Part shown: positions 43,607 through 54,907 of the stretch, one piece after another
Numbering within the stretch: position 1 is the first letter of the stretch
Layout: each line of letters begins with the position of its first letter
Source of the DNA: Bufo bufo
Taxonomy: Eukaryota; Chordata; Amphibia; Anura; Bufonidae
Reading direction: 5' to 3'
Length of the DNA: 64,000 nt
Assembly: GCF_905171765.1 (NCBI RefSeq)
Contig: NC_053390.1
Span: 510,677,565-510,741,564 of the forward strand
Program-made: the position numbers and the translations under genes
The notes under the pieces: model-generated
Database searches by the model: none
Told to the model about the DNA's origin: nothing
Seen by the model: only the letters and a program-made list of their open reading frames with translations

Positions 43607-44295
43607 GTAAATATGTGCACACATCAAAATAATTCTGTATACATAAGATGTTCACATGCATCACATGATCCCACCATCCCCCTTTCAACTCTGGAGCAAA
43701 AATGCATATGTTTAAGAAATCAAAACTATAGCCGACCTTAATTAACATGGCTGCCTGTTTACCTGAGCAGCCTTTGCACCCCGATTAGCAAGCAACTACG
43801 CCTGGGGCCCGGGGGTATGTTGTTACATAATAGTACGTCCCTGTGCGTCCAGTCACTTCCCGCTGCGGCTTACTAGTAAATTGGCTGGTTGGTAATTGTT
43901 TAAGTCCCTACAATGAGGGGGTCAACATAAACTACCTTACTAATAAAAAAACAGAAATGCACCCATCCATTAGGCGCACGACTGTTGTTTAGCTCTGCAT
44001 CCGAGCCTGCCTCAGTTTTTACAGCTTTGATATGGACCCATTCAATTCCATGGTGCAGAAAAATATGCAGTCTGAAATCTGTGTGATGTCCCCATCCGTA
44101 GCTCCGTTATGTGGTGCCTAGAAAAAATATTACCAGTCCTATTGTTGTCTGTTTTGTGGACAAGAATATGCAGTTATTGAAATGGCTGTCTTGGCAGTTA
44201 CGCTAATTGCATAACGCACAGGGAAGCCTTACGGGTTTTTCAGATACACCATTAACGCGCAATGGAAAACACACAACAGTCGTGTGCATGTAGCC
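43607..44295. other. Intron 1 proximal part, no gene
   Basis: 43744-43900 (ATGGCTGCCTGTTTACCTGA onward) is homologous to the minus strand of 46940-47100, the intron of gene 2. The rest is A/T-rich with MITE fragments. Confidence 0.55.
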
Positions 44296-44659
44296 TAAGG
44301 CCCCTTGCACACGATCGTATGCCCACCGAGACATACGGTCTATGAGCATGCCATATGTCCCGGAGCGGCATACAACGTGCACACGGGAGCGCGCAGCATC
44401 ATTGGTTACCATGGCAATAATGTATATTAACCATAGGTTACTATTGATGCTGTGCGCATCGGCCACCCGCAAGTCGATTGTCCTGCACTCATATGAACAC
44501 AGGACTATAGTTCCTTGGGCGGACGATGTGGAGAGTATCATAGTAACCTCTGCTACTGTGCGCTCCCATGTGCAGGATGTAGTATGCCGCTCAGGGACAT
44601 ATGGCCTGTCCATGGACTGTATGTCTCGAAGGGCATACGGTCGTGCGCAAGTGGCGTAA
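44296..44659. mobile_element. Palindromic MITE in the intron
   Basis: Ends TAAGGCCCCTTGCACACGAT and CGTGCGCAAGTGGCGTAA are imperfect inverted copies, and interior arms such as GCATACAACGTGCACACGGG and its inverse pair. It is flanked by TAA-like words. The open frames on both strands are palindrome artefacts. Confidence 0.75.
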
Positions 44660-44889
44660 GTGTCTAAAGTAGCTAATAAATATAAACTACCCAAAAAAAT
44701 AACATTAAACTGTATACGAACTATCTCTAATCTAAAAAACACTATAATGACCATAAACATGTGTAACTTTTGGATTTAGATGTAAATCTTAAGTGTTTAT
44801 ACACCTACTCCACACAATGCCTTGTTTGTTAAAAACAGTGCACCGAGATCTACACTAGGACTCGGGGGCACTCACTAATAAGCCTCATA

Positions 44890-45650
44890 TTATTCGCCGT
44901 TTCCCAGACTAGGGTATCGGCTTAGGCAGGCGAATGTGTCATAGATACGCTGGCTCCTGAAGAAGTGCACTGATGAAGTGCATGGAAACGCGTTGAGCCA
45001 TAGTTCAACACATGCGGGCGGGTTGTTTGCTGCGTGTACTCCGACGGCAACAGCTCTGAGCCGCAGTTCAGTTCGCACGGGTGGGCTGTTTGCTGCATGC
45101 GCCCTGGCAGCAATAGCCTTCACCTGTGATTATACACATCCACATTGGAGATAGGGATCGGAGGCACGGCATTACACACAGCCGCTCCTTATACTATCCC
45201 TCACTGCCCAGCGATACCACTGTCTCTGGTTAGTGGTAGATGTGCGCTGTATGTGGTATGGTCCTGATGGTTGTTGAGGTTATCAACACATGACCAATTA
45301 AGTGACAATACCACTTTGTCTATAGTCCATCAGCATAGGTTACTACTGAGTGACATCCCCACTGAATCTCAGAGTACTACAAGTGTTTTCTGTGCGGTGG
45401 ATCTATATACATATTTTTAACATATTAGTCCGTCTATCTGGTAGCTACACTACAGGGATCCTCCAATTAACCTAGGTCTGGTTGGATCCAGATTAACATT
45501 ACATTGGTTGTATCAGCTGGATAGACGGTTTTGTAACTATGTCTCATGATCAATGTAGGCATTCACCCCCATCCCTGTAGCACTAATAAACTTTTTATTA
45601 TTTTTGCCCTTTTAACGTCCCCTCTCAATATTTGCTCTGTTTGTTAACTA
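44890..45650 (+). mobile_element. Orphan Penelope-like terminal repeat with ribozyme
   Basis: It carries a hammerhead (44951-45000) followed by a direct repeat (GCGGGCGGGTTGTTTGCTGC at about 45016 and ACGGGTGGGCTGTTTGCTGC at about 45077). It ends near CACTAATAAACTTTTTATTA (about 45580). No Penelope ORF adjoins. It is inserted in the intron of gene 1, same strand. Confidence 0.65.
44951..45000 (+). ncRNA. Hammerhead ribozyme with GUU cleavage triplet
   Basis: Stem I UGGCUC (44951-44956) pairs perfectly with GAGCCA (44995-45000). The core is CUGAAGA (44957-44963; position 7 may be any base). Stem II is GUGCAC/GUGCAU with loop UGAUGAA. GAAA lies at 44985-44988, a minimal stem III is C-GC-G, and GUU (44992-44994) replaces the usual GUC. 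H at the cleavage position allows U, so it could still cleave, more slowly. Confidence 0.75.
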
Positions 45651-45750
45651 GGGACTTGTACCTTCTACACATAGTTATTATATATTTTTACTCCACACAA
45701 TGCACTAATATTTTGCTAAAGTGCATTAATATTTTCTTTTAAACATACAG

Positions 45751-46061
45751 TAATCAATAAATGCCATAAACGAATGGCCAAGTACCAGAAGGAGCAAGAA
45801 AAGGATCGATTGGCTCTACATAAGCTTCTGCGGCGGGTTTCAAAAAAGGTTCGGAGGATGGATCAGAGGAACCGTAAAATAATAAAACATATAGTTGTAT
45901 TTCATGAAAAAAAAAAAAAAAATCCAAAAATGACTGTTATTGTTAAAATGTTTGATCTTGCTATTGTTAAAATGTTATTAAAAATATTTATCTGCCACAG
46001 ACTTGATGTGTCCGATCTTGAAAGTTCTATCAGTCAGAGGAATGCATCGTGTCGTGTGTAG
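45751..46061 (+). CDS. Unknown two-exon gene 1, exon B (basic coiled coil)
   Basis: The exon follows a pyrimidine-rich tract and acceptor AAACATACAG. Joined to exon A in phase 1 it reads on in frame: INKCHKRMAKYQKEQEKDRL, then a Lys/Arg-rich helical segment to about residue 45. The tail after the KKKK run is low-complexity and may be beyond the true end. The stop is at 46059-46061. AATAAA at 46532 could serve as polyadenylation signal. Function unknown. Confidence 0.5.
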
Positions 46062-46598
46062 CTAATTTTGTACTTCTTTTTCTTGTTGTTTAAAAAAATT
46101 ATTTTAGAAAGTCAAATAGTGTAATTTTTTTCATGTTAGCCCATTCCTGCTGCACACTTACAACATGATGCTGTCAGAGGTGTCTTGGTTTATTTCGGTG
46201 TTGTCCTGATCTGGTAGGGGCCCGTTCCTGTGAACAAATTCCTGCTGCACACTTCGAACATGCTGCTAGCTGCACACTTCGAACATGCTGCTGGCTGTCG
46301 TGCTGAGTTAGGCCGAGCTATGTGTAGGCCTTATACTGGACCCTTAACATCTACCTGCTGCTGATGCTGAAGTCTGTCCTGACCCTGATGACTTATGTGG
46401 GGGCCTTATACTCCACCGTTACCGATACTTGCTGTTGTAGGTCCTGACACTGCTGAGTTATGTGTGGGGCGTATACTACAGTGTTACCATGTACCTAATG
46501 CTGTCTGTTCTGCTGTCTGTCCTGACCCTGGAATAAAGGGGCCTTACAACAAATTTCTAAAATTACACCGTAACATTACATTAAAAAAACACACGTTA
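46062..46598. other. Convergent intergenic region, probable 3' UTRs
   Basis: It holds a repeated CTGCACACTTCGAACATGCT (about 46248 and 46270) and several CTGCTG/CCTGACC-rich repeats. It separates gene 1 (plus) from gene 2 (minus), which converge here. Confidence 0.45.
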
Positions 46599-46822
46599 TC
46601 AAACTGTAAAAAATGTATTTATAACAAAAATAATAAAGCAAGCCTCTATGGCAACTTTTTTTAGCTCCAATAATATTTTGTTAATTTTTTGGAGCTGGTG
46701 AAGGTGTTTTTCCTCCATTTGCCAAATCCTCTTATTAAAGCAATGCTGCATTTTCTTAAGCTCCACAACATCTTTAAGGAATTCCTTTTTGGTGGCCTCC
46801 AATTCCTTTATAGCCTTGTTCG
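46599..46822 (-). CDS. Unknown two-exon gene 2, exon B (coiled coil)
   Basis: After acceptor TTTTCCAATAG the exon starts with two bases that complete the codon left by exon A (phase 1, as in gene 1). It encodes a heptad-like helix (ELEATKKEFLKDVVELKKMQ, then QMEEKHLHQLQKINKILLEL) of about 55 residues and a hydrophobic tail (CFIIFVINTFF). Coiled-coil dimerisation is likely. Function unknown. Confidence 0.5.
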
Positions 46823-47231
46823 CTATTGGAAAAAAAAATATTATAATTAAAATTAGGGTTACTTATAAAGACAAATAGTGCATTTTTTTTATTTTACTAT
46901 AACACTAGTTTCTGTTGTCCCCTCATTGCTACCACTTTTAACCACTTCACGGCCGGCCATTAAGCGCAGGCCTCAGCGGAACGTGACTTGCTGCAGAGGG
47001 ACAGTCTATTACGGACCAACAAACACCCTGCCCCCAGGCATAATCGTTTGTGAACCGGGGTGCAAATGCAACTCAGCTAAACAGGCAGCCATGTTAACTA
47101 AGGGCTGCTATTTGTCAGATTCATTACACATGTGCATTACAGCTCCGGAGATGCAGGGTGTTGTGGGGATCGTGGGATGCTTGTGAATATGTTATGTATA
47201 TCAAATTATAGTAATGTGTGCACATATTTAC
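46823..47231 (-). other. Intron of gene 2
   Basis: 409 bp with GT and AG ends on the minus strand. Its middle (46940-47100) is homologous to 43744-43900 in the intron of gene 1, showing that the two genes share a common ancestor including the intron. Confidence 0.55.
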
Positions 47232-47462
47232 CCTCCCGGTGGGGGGTGTAGACCACCTCTTCCTCCTCTTCTGGAGCTGGGGGGGAGGAATCAGGTGGCT
47301 GGAAAGGTCCGGCCTCCTCCTCAGTGGCCTCTGTATCACCTACATCTGGTAGTGTGAAGTGGCCTGCACATTGTCGACCTCATCCTCCATGGGCGCCTCG
47401 TCGATGTGCGCCATGTTTTTTTAAAAAAAATTTGTGGTGGCGGACCGAGGGAACGGGTTTAT
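47232..47462 (-). pseudogene. Unknown two-exon gene 2, exon A (acidic, frameshifted)
   Basis: Acceptor TCATTATTACAG and donor G|GTAAATATG match exon A of gene 1. The encoded tail (EATEEEAGPFQPPDSS, then EEEEEVVYTPHREG) is homologous to EVETEEAGPSHPPESN and the GELVYTPPKEG end of gene 1. A start-like MAHIDEAPMEDEVDNV lies at about 47413, but frame changes at a poly-A/T run and near 47345 break continuity. The SSPPDVC repeat of gene 1 is almost absent. Confidence 0.6.
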
Positions 47463-47819
47463 CTGTAATAATGACACAATGTTAAGAATTGACACAAACA
47501 ACTCATAAACCATAACCAAGGTAAAGATCAAGAAATTCCTATATGGTGGAATCTGCATGGTATTATGAATTATACCAATTGTGGATTTACCTTATTTAAA
47601 AAAAAATATATAACGTTTATAGAGGGGTAAAACTAGTCTAAGTTACAAGGTAGGATAAGGTAACATGGGATTTGTTAGGAAGGTGTCCTATAGGGTATTG
47701 TGACTGGGTAATGGATGTTCAGGTAAACCTAACAACAGTTCGGAAATTAGATAAGGGGTTATTGGATGGTGTTATGTTGGGTATATAATTTTTTGTGGCT
47801 GCCAGCGTTAGACTGTCTG
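47463..47819. other. Upstream of gene 2; no further exon recognised
   Basis: 47463-47600 (minus strand) resembles 42940-43062, the intron preceding exon A of gene 1, so an upstream exon should exist but I cannot see one. The rest is A/T-rich. Confidence 0.45.
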
Positions 47820-48239
47820 CCAAGCCGCATTTTGAAGATCTGCTGCTAAACCGCCCTCCCTCCCTGTTTATTTAGTTGTCAAGGTAACTTTATAATTAGA
47901 AGGAGGCTTAAAGTCTCCCTTTTAACTGTCACTTTGACGGTGACCGCCCTTTTAACAGTGACTTTGATGGTGACCAGCCCTTTCACAGTGACTTTCACTG
48001 TGAACGCCCCTTTAACTGTGAACTTTACAGCTCCCGTCAATTGGCAGTTAAGATTTAAGTGAAAGGCTGGCAGGCTTGTATTGGATAATACAGGTCATTT
48101 TTTGGGAATATCTCGTGTACGTCGTAGAGAGCCGAGACCCTGCAAGATTTCTTTCCAGGTAGCAAGGGATGTGTATACCAAGTTTCGTTGAAATCGATGG
48201 TTGCGTTTTGGAGTTTTTGCGGAACATCCATCCATCCAT

Positions 48240-48278
<39 letters not shown>
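47820..48278 (+). mobile_element. Repeat with 30-bp tandem units and retroelement-like 3' tail
   Basis: Four units of CCCTTTTAACNGTGACTTTG-type sequence lie at about 47925-48025. The following CCAAGTTTCGTTGAAATCGA with GCGTTTTGGAG, and an AT-rich end (CATCCATCCATC then (TA)n at 48241-48278), resembles the 3' ends of RTE-like LINEs. The class is tentative. Confidence 0.4.
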
Positions 48279-48282
<4 letters not shown>

Positions 48283-49716
48283 TAGAGGTATCTAGGAAAT
48301 AGCTCACCCTCTCACAATCACGGGTAGGTGCTCAAGTCAAAATTGACTCACCCTTCAAAAATGCAAAAAATGTCTAATACCAAAAGACTGGCACACTCAA
48401 CATATGGGGAAAAATGGCTAGGTCCAAAACAGCTGAATTTATTATACATACAAATAAAATAAACAGGTAAAATCTTACTCTATTAATAAAAAAAATATGT
48501 TCGGTATGATATAATGAACATTCGATAATTCACTAAAAAGTCAATAAATTCGCATAATATATCATCGATGATTGTAACATAAAATTGAATACACCTTTAA
48601 AGATTCATGGAGTGCCTTATACCAAAGGTCATCTATCTCAATTCACAGGAAGTTCCTTGATGGTAGGTAATAAAAAGTCACTTCATTAATTTTGTCCCTT
48701 ATAGAAAAAAATGCGGGGAGACTGTTATCCACCGCTGCACTGATATCAGTGGTATTGGAGAAATGAAAGTAGTTGGTTTTACTTTTCAATATAATCGATT
48801 TTCTTTCGTGCGATATTATTATCTGGTCTTCTAAATATTAGAACCAGTTATGTTTGTGGGCTTACCTTCACTTTTTCCTGGCTGGTCCGTCTGGTTTATC
48901 GGGATCCGCTGGGTGACGGCGTCCCGGCTATCTCACAGTCGGCGTCCCACGTGTATTCGAAGATTACAACCGGAGAATAATTCGAAATTCCGGAAATGAC
49001 GTGATCAGCAGGCAGGGCAGAGCTTTCGATTTTTCTTGGTTGGTATCTTTGTTAAAACAATCGATGCTCTCGAAGGTGATATAAAAGTCTTACAGTGCAC
49101 TGTTAATTTCTATGATAAGATTCGTTCTTCATAGAAAAGGGTCATATTCCAATGCCATACGCGTTTCAGGGACGGCTCTCCCCTTCTTCAATGGTGATGA
49201 CCCTTCCATATGCCTTATGGGTTTTTATACCCTTAACTGGTCAGTTCCAAAACCCGATATGGAATGAATTGAATAGTCTTCATAACGGTTTTGTAGATTT
49301 ATTTCATCTCGTTTTCAATATGAAAAATGTATATATATCGCCTTTGTTGGCTCTAGTCTCATATCTTTCATTTTACATTCAATTTTTTCGCTTGCGGTTT
49401 TGTTGCGATTTCTGTGCGTTTTTTCTTGATGGTGCGTTTTTTTGGGATAAGTTATCATTTCTCATGTTGAACACAGTCTATGCAAAATTTTTATTGCACA
49501 TGTTTTATTTAGGTTTATATATTAGTTCAACAGTCCATATGGTGTATCTGCCAATGGTATTTATTCCCATATAATTAAAATTATATCATCCTCTTAAAAT
49601 GTTAACAGTAAAACCAATCAAATAATACAATACTTTTATTAAATCTGTGCACAATGTGGATTTTGATATTGTCTTTAGTTCACACATGTTTATGCATGTA
49701 ATGTATATAACCACCC
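48279..49716 (-). mobile_element. Penelope terminal repeat, inverted copy (left arm)
   Basis: It is the reverse complement of 52632-54071 with only a few mismatches (for example TTTGTTAAAACAATC here against TTCGTTAAAATAATC). Inverted terminal repeats upstream of the coding part are a known arrangement of Penelope-like elements. The 140-codon plus frame at 49152-49574 is an antisense artefact. Confidence 0.85.
49148..49200 (-). ncRNA. Hammerhead-like motif in left inverted arm
   Basis: The mirror copy of the motif at 53150-53200: stem II AGGGG/UCCCU, GAAAC-GC-GUA, and a core UUGAAGA with the first C replaced by U. Probably weak or inactive. Confidence 0.5.
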
Positions 49717-50174
49717 TTAATATCGACCCCTATTGTGTTTTTTTATTTTTTTATTTTTTATCTCGATTGGTCACACGTATAAGAAACAGTAATTTATCAC
49801 CCATATGCAGAAAAACAAGGTCTCTAGTCATATTGACCATTGGTATAGATTTTTGAATTATTCGGTTTTTCCGAAAAACATCTAGCAAGATGTTTTTCGT
49901 AAAAACCGAATATTTCAAAAATCTATACCACGGGTCAATATGACTAGAGACCTTGTTTTTCTGCATATGGGCGATAAATTACTGTTTCTTATACGTGTGA
50001 CCAATCGAGATGTTTTTCGTAAAAACCGAATATTTCAAAAATCTATACCACGGGTCAATATGACTAGAGACCTTGTTTTTCTGCATATGGGCGATAAATT
50101 ACTGTTTCTTATACGTGTGACCAATCGAGATAAAAAATAAAAAAATAAAAAAACACAATAGGGGTCGATATTAA
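49717..50174. mobile_element. TTAA-flanked fold-back element
   Basis: It is bounded by TTAA at 49717-49720 and 50171-50174. Ends TATCGACCCCTATTGTG and CACAATAGGGGTCGATA are perfect inverses. The right arm contains a 119-bp segment in direct duplicate (about 49891-50009 and 50010-50128, GATGTTTTTCGTAAAAACCG onward). It is non-coding. TTAA targets fit Kolobok or piggyBac-type transposition. Confidence 0.85.
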
Positions 50175-52631
50175 CCGCCTCACGTCCGCCCATAGGATAT
50201 AAACGTCCTATGGGTGGACGTCTATTTCTGACAGCACGTTTTAAAACGTCCTGTCAGAAATAGCAGCTGCACGCTAATCGTGCAGCTGCTGATCGGGTTG
50301 CCCGCTGTCAGTGACAGCAGGGCAACCCTAAGACAAGGCAGGGACAGTGCCCAGGTGTCCCTGCCTTCACGATCGCTGCAGACACAGCACTCACCGAGCG
50401 CTGTGTCTGCAGAGCAGGAAGTGCTGTGCGCTTCCTGTTCCGGCCCGGCGGTCATGTGACCGCCGGGACCGGAGAGTGCAGGGGCTGTGTGAGGTCTCTC
50501 AGAGACCTCGATCAGCCCTGCTCTGAGGCTGTACAGCGCTGGATTGCTGCTGTACAGCCTCTCTAGGGGTACATTTGTCCTGTAACTGGGGCTACTATGT
50601 CAGCCCCAGTTACAGGAGAAATCAACAGTGAAAAAAAAATAAAAAGTGAAGTAAATGTCCCCCAGAGGTCTTGTATGACCTTATGGGGGACGAAAAGTGT
50701 AAAATAAAATAAAAATAAAATAAAGGGTTGAAAAAATAAAATAAAAAAAAGTTTCACATGTAAAAAAAAAAAAAATCCCAAGTAAGGAATAAAAAATAAA
50801 ATTAAAAATAGAAAAAATAAAATAAAATAGACATATTTAGTATTGCCGCGTCCGTAAAAAACAGCTCTATAAAAATATCACATGACCTAACCCCTCGGGT
50901 GAACACCGTAAAAAAAAACAAAAAAAAACTGTGTCAAAACAAGCAATTTTTGTCACCTTGCATCACAAAAGGTGCAACACCAAGTGATCAAAAACGCGTA
51001 TGTCCCACAAAATGGTACCAATAAAACCGTCACCTCATCCCGCAAAAAATGAGCCCCTACATAAGAAAATCTCTCAAAAAATAAAAAAACTATAGCTCTT
51101 AGAACATGGAGACACTAAAACATCTTTTTCTTGGTTTCAAAAATGCTATTATTGTGTTAAAGTGAAACAAATAAAAAAAAGTATACATATTAGGTATTGC
51201 CGCGTCCGTAAAAACCAGCTCTATAAAAATATCACATGACCTAACCCCTCGGGTGAACACCGTAAAAAAAAAAAAAAAAAACTGTGTCAAAACAAGCAAT
51301 TTTTGTCACCTTGCATCACAAAAGGTGCAACACCAAGTGATCAAAAACGCGTATGTCCCACAAAATGGTACCAATAAAACCGTCACCTCATCCCGCAAAA
51401 AATGAGCCCCTACATAAGAAAATCTCTCAAAAAATAAAAAAACTATAGCTCTCAGAACATGGACACATTAAAACATAATTTTTTGGTTTCAAAAATGCTA
51501 TTATTGTGTAAAACTTTAATAAATGAGAAAAAGTATACATATTAGGTATCGCCACGTCCGTAACAATCTGCTCTATAAAAATGTCACTTGACTGAACCCC
51601 TCAGGTGAACGCTGTAAAAATAAATAAATAGAAACTGTGCTAAAACAACCAATTTTTTGGTCACCTTGCCCCATAAAGTGTTATAATGAATGATCAAAAA
51701 TTCATATGTACCCAAAAATAGTACTAATAAAACTGGCACCTTATCCCCTAGTTTCCAAAATGGGGTCACTTCTTGGGAGTTTCTACTGTAAGGGTGCATC
51801 AGGGGGCTTCAAATGGGACATGGCATCTAAAAACCATGTGGAGTTCCTTTCCTTCTGCGCCCTGCCGTGTGCCCATAAAGCAGTTTACGACCACATGTGG
51901 GGTGTTTCTGTAAACCGCAGAATCTGGGTAATAAATATTGAGTTTTGTTTGGCTGTTAACCATCGATGTGTTAAAGAAAAAAATTGATTAAAATGGAAAA
52001 TCTGCCAAAAAAGTGAAATTTAAAAATTTGATCTCCATTTTCCTTTAATTCTTGTGGAACGCCTAAAGGGTTAACAAAGTTTGTAAAATCGGTTTTGAAT
52101 ACCTTGAGGGGTGTAGTTTCTACAATGGGGTCATTTATGGGGGTATCCACTATGTAGGCCCCACAAAGTGACTTCAGACCTGAACTGGTCCTTATAAAGT
52201 GGGTTTTGGCAATTTTCTTAAAAATTTGAAGAATTGCTTCTAAACTTCTAAGCCTTCTAACGTCCTAAAAAAATAAAATGACATTTCCAAAATGATGCCA
52301 ACATAAAGTAGACATATGGGGAATGTTAAATAATAAATATTTTATGAGGTATCACTTTCTGTTTTAAAAGCAGAGAAATTGAAATTTAGAAAATTGCGAA
52401 TTTTTCAAATTTTTGGGTAAATTTGGGATTTTTTCATAAATAAAGGTGAAATATTTTGACTCAAATTTATGACTATCATGAAGTACAATGTGTCACGAGA
52501 AAACAATCTCTGAATGACTTGGATAAATAAAGGCGTTCCAAAGTTATTACCACATAAAGTGAGATATGTCAGTTTTGCAAAATTTGGCCTGGTCAGGAAG
52601 GGGGCAAAGGGCCCAGATGGGAAGTGGTTAA
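50171..52631 (+). mobile_element. TTAA-flanked element with about 350-bp tandem repeats, copy 2
   Basis: Ends TTAACCGCCTCACGTCC and GATGGGAAGTGGTTAA share a short inverted CC(A/G)C(C/T)TC. Inside are three tandem units with TTAGGTATTGCCGCGTCCGT (about 50838, 51189, 51540), of which the first two are nearly identical, and one GGTGCATCAGGGGG unit. It is related to 31771-35050 and encodes no transposase. Confidence 0.8.
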
Positions 52632-54071
52632 GGGTGGTTATATACATTACATGCATAAACATGTGTGAACTAAAGACAATATCAAAATCCACATTGTGCA
52701 CAGATTTAATAAATGTATTGTATTATTTGATAGGTTTTACTGTAAACATTTTAAGAGGATGATATAATTTTAATTATATGGGAATAAATACCATTGGCAG
52801 ATACACCATATGGACTGTTGAACTAATATATAAACCTAAATAAAACATGTGCAATAAAAATTTTGCATAGACTGTATTCAACATGAGAAATGATAACTTA
52901 TCCCAAAAAAACGCACCATCAAGAAAAAACGCACAGAAATCGCAACAAAACCGCAAGCGAAAAAATTGAATGTAAAATGAAAGATATGAGACTAGAGCCA
53001 ACAAAGGCGATATATATACATTTTTCATATTGAAAACGAGATGAAATAAATCTACAAAACCGTTATGAAGACTATTCAATTCATTCCATATCGGGTTTTG
53101 GAACTGACCAGTTAAGGGTATAAAAAAACCCATAAGGCATATGGAAGGGTCATCACCATTGAAGAAGGGGAGAGCCGTCCCTGAAACGCGTATGGCATTG
53201 GAATATGACCCTTTTCTATGAAGAACGGATCTTATCATAGAAATTAACAGTGCACTGTAAGACTTTTATATCACCTTCGAGAGCATCGATTATTTTAACG
53301 AAGATACCAACCAAGAAAAATCGAAAGCTCTGCCCTGCCTGCTGATCACGTCATTTCCGGAATTTCGAATTATTCTCCGGTTGTAATCTTCGAATACACG
53401 TGGGACGCCGACTGTGAGATAGCCGGGACGCCGTCACTCAGCGGATCCCGATAAACCAGACGGACCAGCCAGGAAAAAGTGAAGGTAAGCCCACAAACAT
53501 AACTGGTTCTAATATTTAGAAGACCAGATAATAATATCGCACGAAAGAAAATCGATTATTTTGAAAAGTAAAACCAACTGCTTTCATTTCTCCAATACCA
53601 CTGATATCAGTGCAGCGGTGGATAACAGTCTCCCCGCATTTTTTTCTATAAGGGACAAAATTAATGAAGTGACTTTTTATTACCTACCATCAAGGAACTT
53701 CCTGTGAATTGAGATAGATGACCTTTGGTATAAGGCACTCCATGAATCTTTAAAGGTGTATTCAATTTTATGTTACAATCATCGATGATATATTATGCGA
53801 ATTTATTGACTTTTTAGTGAATTATCGAATGTTCATTATATCATACCGAACATATTTTTTTTATTAATAGAGTAAGATTTTACCTGTTTATTTTATTTGT
53901 ATGTATAATAAATTCAGCTGTTTTGAACCTAGCCATTTTTCCCCATATGTTGAGTGTGCCAGTCTTTTGGTATTAGACATTTTTTGCATTTTTGAAGGGT
54001 GAGTCAATTTTGACTTGAGCACCTTACCGTGATTGTGAGAGGGTGAGCTATTTCCTAGATACCTCTATTCT
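52632..54071 (+). mobile_element. Penelope terminal repeat (right arm), upstream of PLE-1 gene
   Basis: Direct-orientation copy of the terminal repeat, ending just before the PLE-1 coding remnant. Contains a hammerhead-like motif at 53150-53200 and GGATCCCGATAAACCAGACG near 53440. The left arm is its inverse. Confidence 0.85.
53150..53200 (+). ncRNA. Hammerhead-like ribozyme, degenerate core
   Basis: Core UUGAAGA (expected CUGANGA), stem II AGGGG/UCCCU of 5 pairs with a 7-base loop, GAAA at 53183-53186, minimal stem III C-GC-G, GUA triplet at 53190-53192 and a 3-bp CCA/UGG stem I. The position, upstream of a Penelope gene on the same strand, fits the family. Confidence 0.55.
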
Positions 54072-54114
54072 ATTGTATTTCATCATCCACAGAGGAAATT
54101 TAGCTCCTTTCTCT

Positions 54115-54902
54115 ACAGTCATGGACATATGGAGTCATATGGAAAGTAAAAAAACAAAAAGCAGAGACATTCATATTTGACACAGTGGAGGAAGATTTTG
54201 ATAATCAAACTGGGGAGATACCCATTTCAGATACATTTAGAGAACTGTAACATGTAATGCAAAAACAGTTAAGGCAAATTTGGGAAATACGCTCCCTAAA
54301 ACAATATTTGGCATGTAATAAAATTCCTAAAGGTCTACAACTAACCAAAGCACCTGCCCAAGATTTATTAGGAGAAGAATTCAACAGGGAATGGGAAGAA
54401 CTCCTTTTGATACAGTCACGCGCATTGGTAGAACTGATTGTAAAAAGGAGATCTGAAATCCTGGTGAATTTATCCAAAAAAATCTCCAAACTTAAAAATA
54501 TAGTAGATAAACTACCAAAAAATGAGATATATAATATGTGTCAGGATAGACTTTGTAAAAGTTTGGACAGAATGGAACAAGACATATTGTTGAAAAAAAG
54601 ATAAAAATATATCTAAACCCAGGAAAAATGAGACCCAACATAATAGGGTAGATCTAACAAGAGAAACACATGACCATATACGAGATGATCATGATGAACA
54701 TAATAGATACAACATACCTACCTAGAACCGATATGAGACCCTAGCACAATATTCTTTTTTAGATCAGACTCCCCCACACCATCCACCAAAAATCAGACAC
54801 AGACAGTCACGCTCACCGGACCGAGAAACAATGACACCAACCCCACACAGACCACCATACAATTTGAGACACAGGACTTCACCCCAGGATCAGAGAAGAC
54901 AG
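54115..54902 (+). pseudogene. Penelope-like element PLE-1, N-terminal coding remnant
   Basis: A frame with a stop at 54248-54250 runs from about 54160 to 54603 (EEDFDNQTGEIPISD, WEIRSLKQYLACNKIPKGLQ, EFNREWEELLLIQSRALVEL). It is homologous to the N-terminal domain of PLE-2 (WWEIKSIESYLEHKIVPRGL, VKWKEELTRSSLNLMNILLE), so the two are different families. A basic, Pro/Arg/His-rich linker with stops continues to about 54902, where a Tc1 is inserted. The RT domain of this family is absent. Confidence 0.8.
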
Positions 54903-54907
54903 ATATA

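Noticed and set aside
44203..44760. 185-codon minus-strand frame
   Set aside because: It spans a palindromic MITE and is matched by a frame on the other strand with similar residues, as expected for a palindrome.
47925..48025. CRISPR-like array of 30-bp repeats
   Set aside because: Units are contiguous without unique spacers and mildly diverged; the context is eukaryotic transposon DNA.
49152..49574. 140-codon plus-strand frame rich in aromatic residues (and its copy at 52774-53238 on the minus strand)
   Set aside because: It lies antisense within both Penelope terminal repeats, which are duplicated by the element's structure, so conservation is not evidence of coding.
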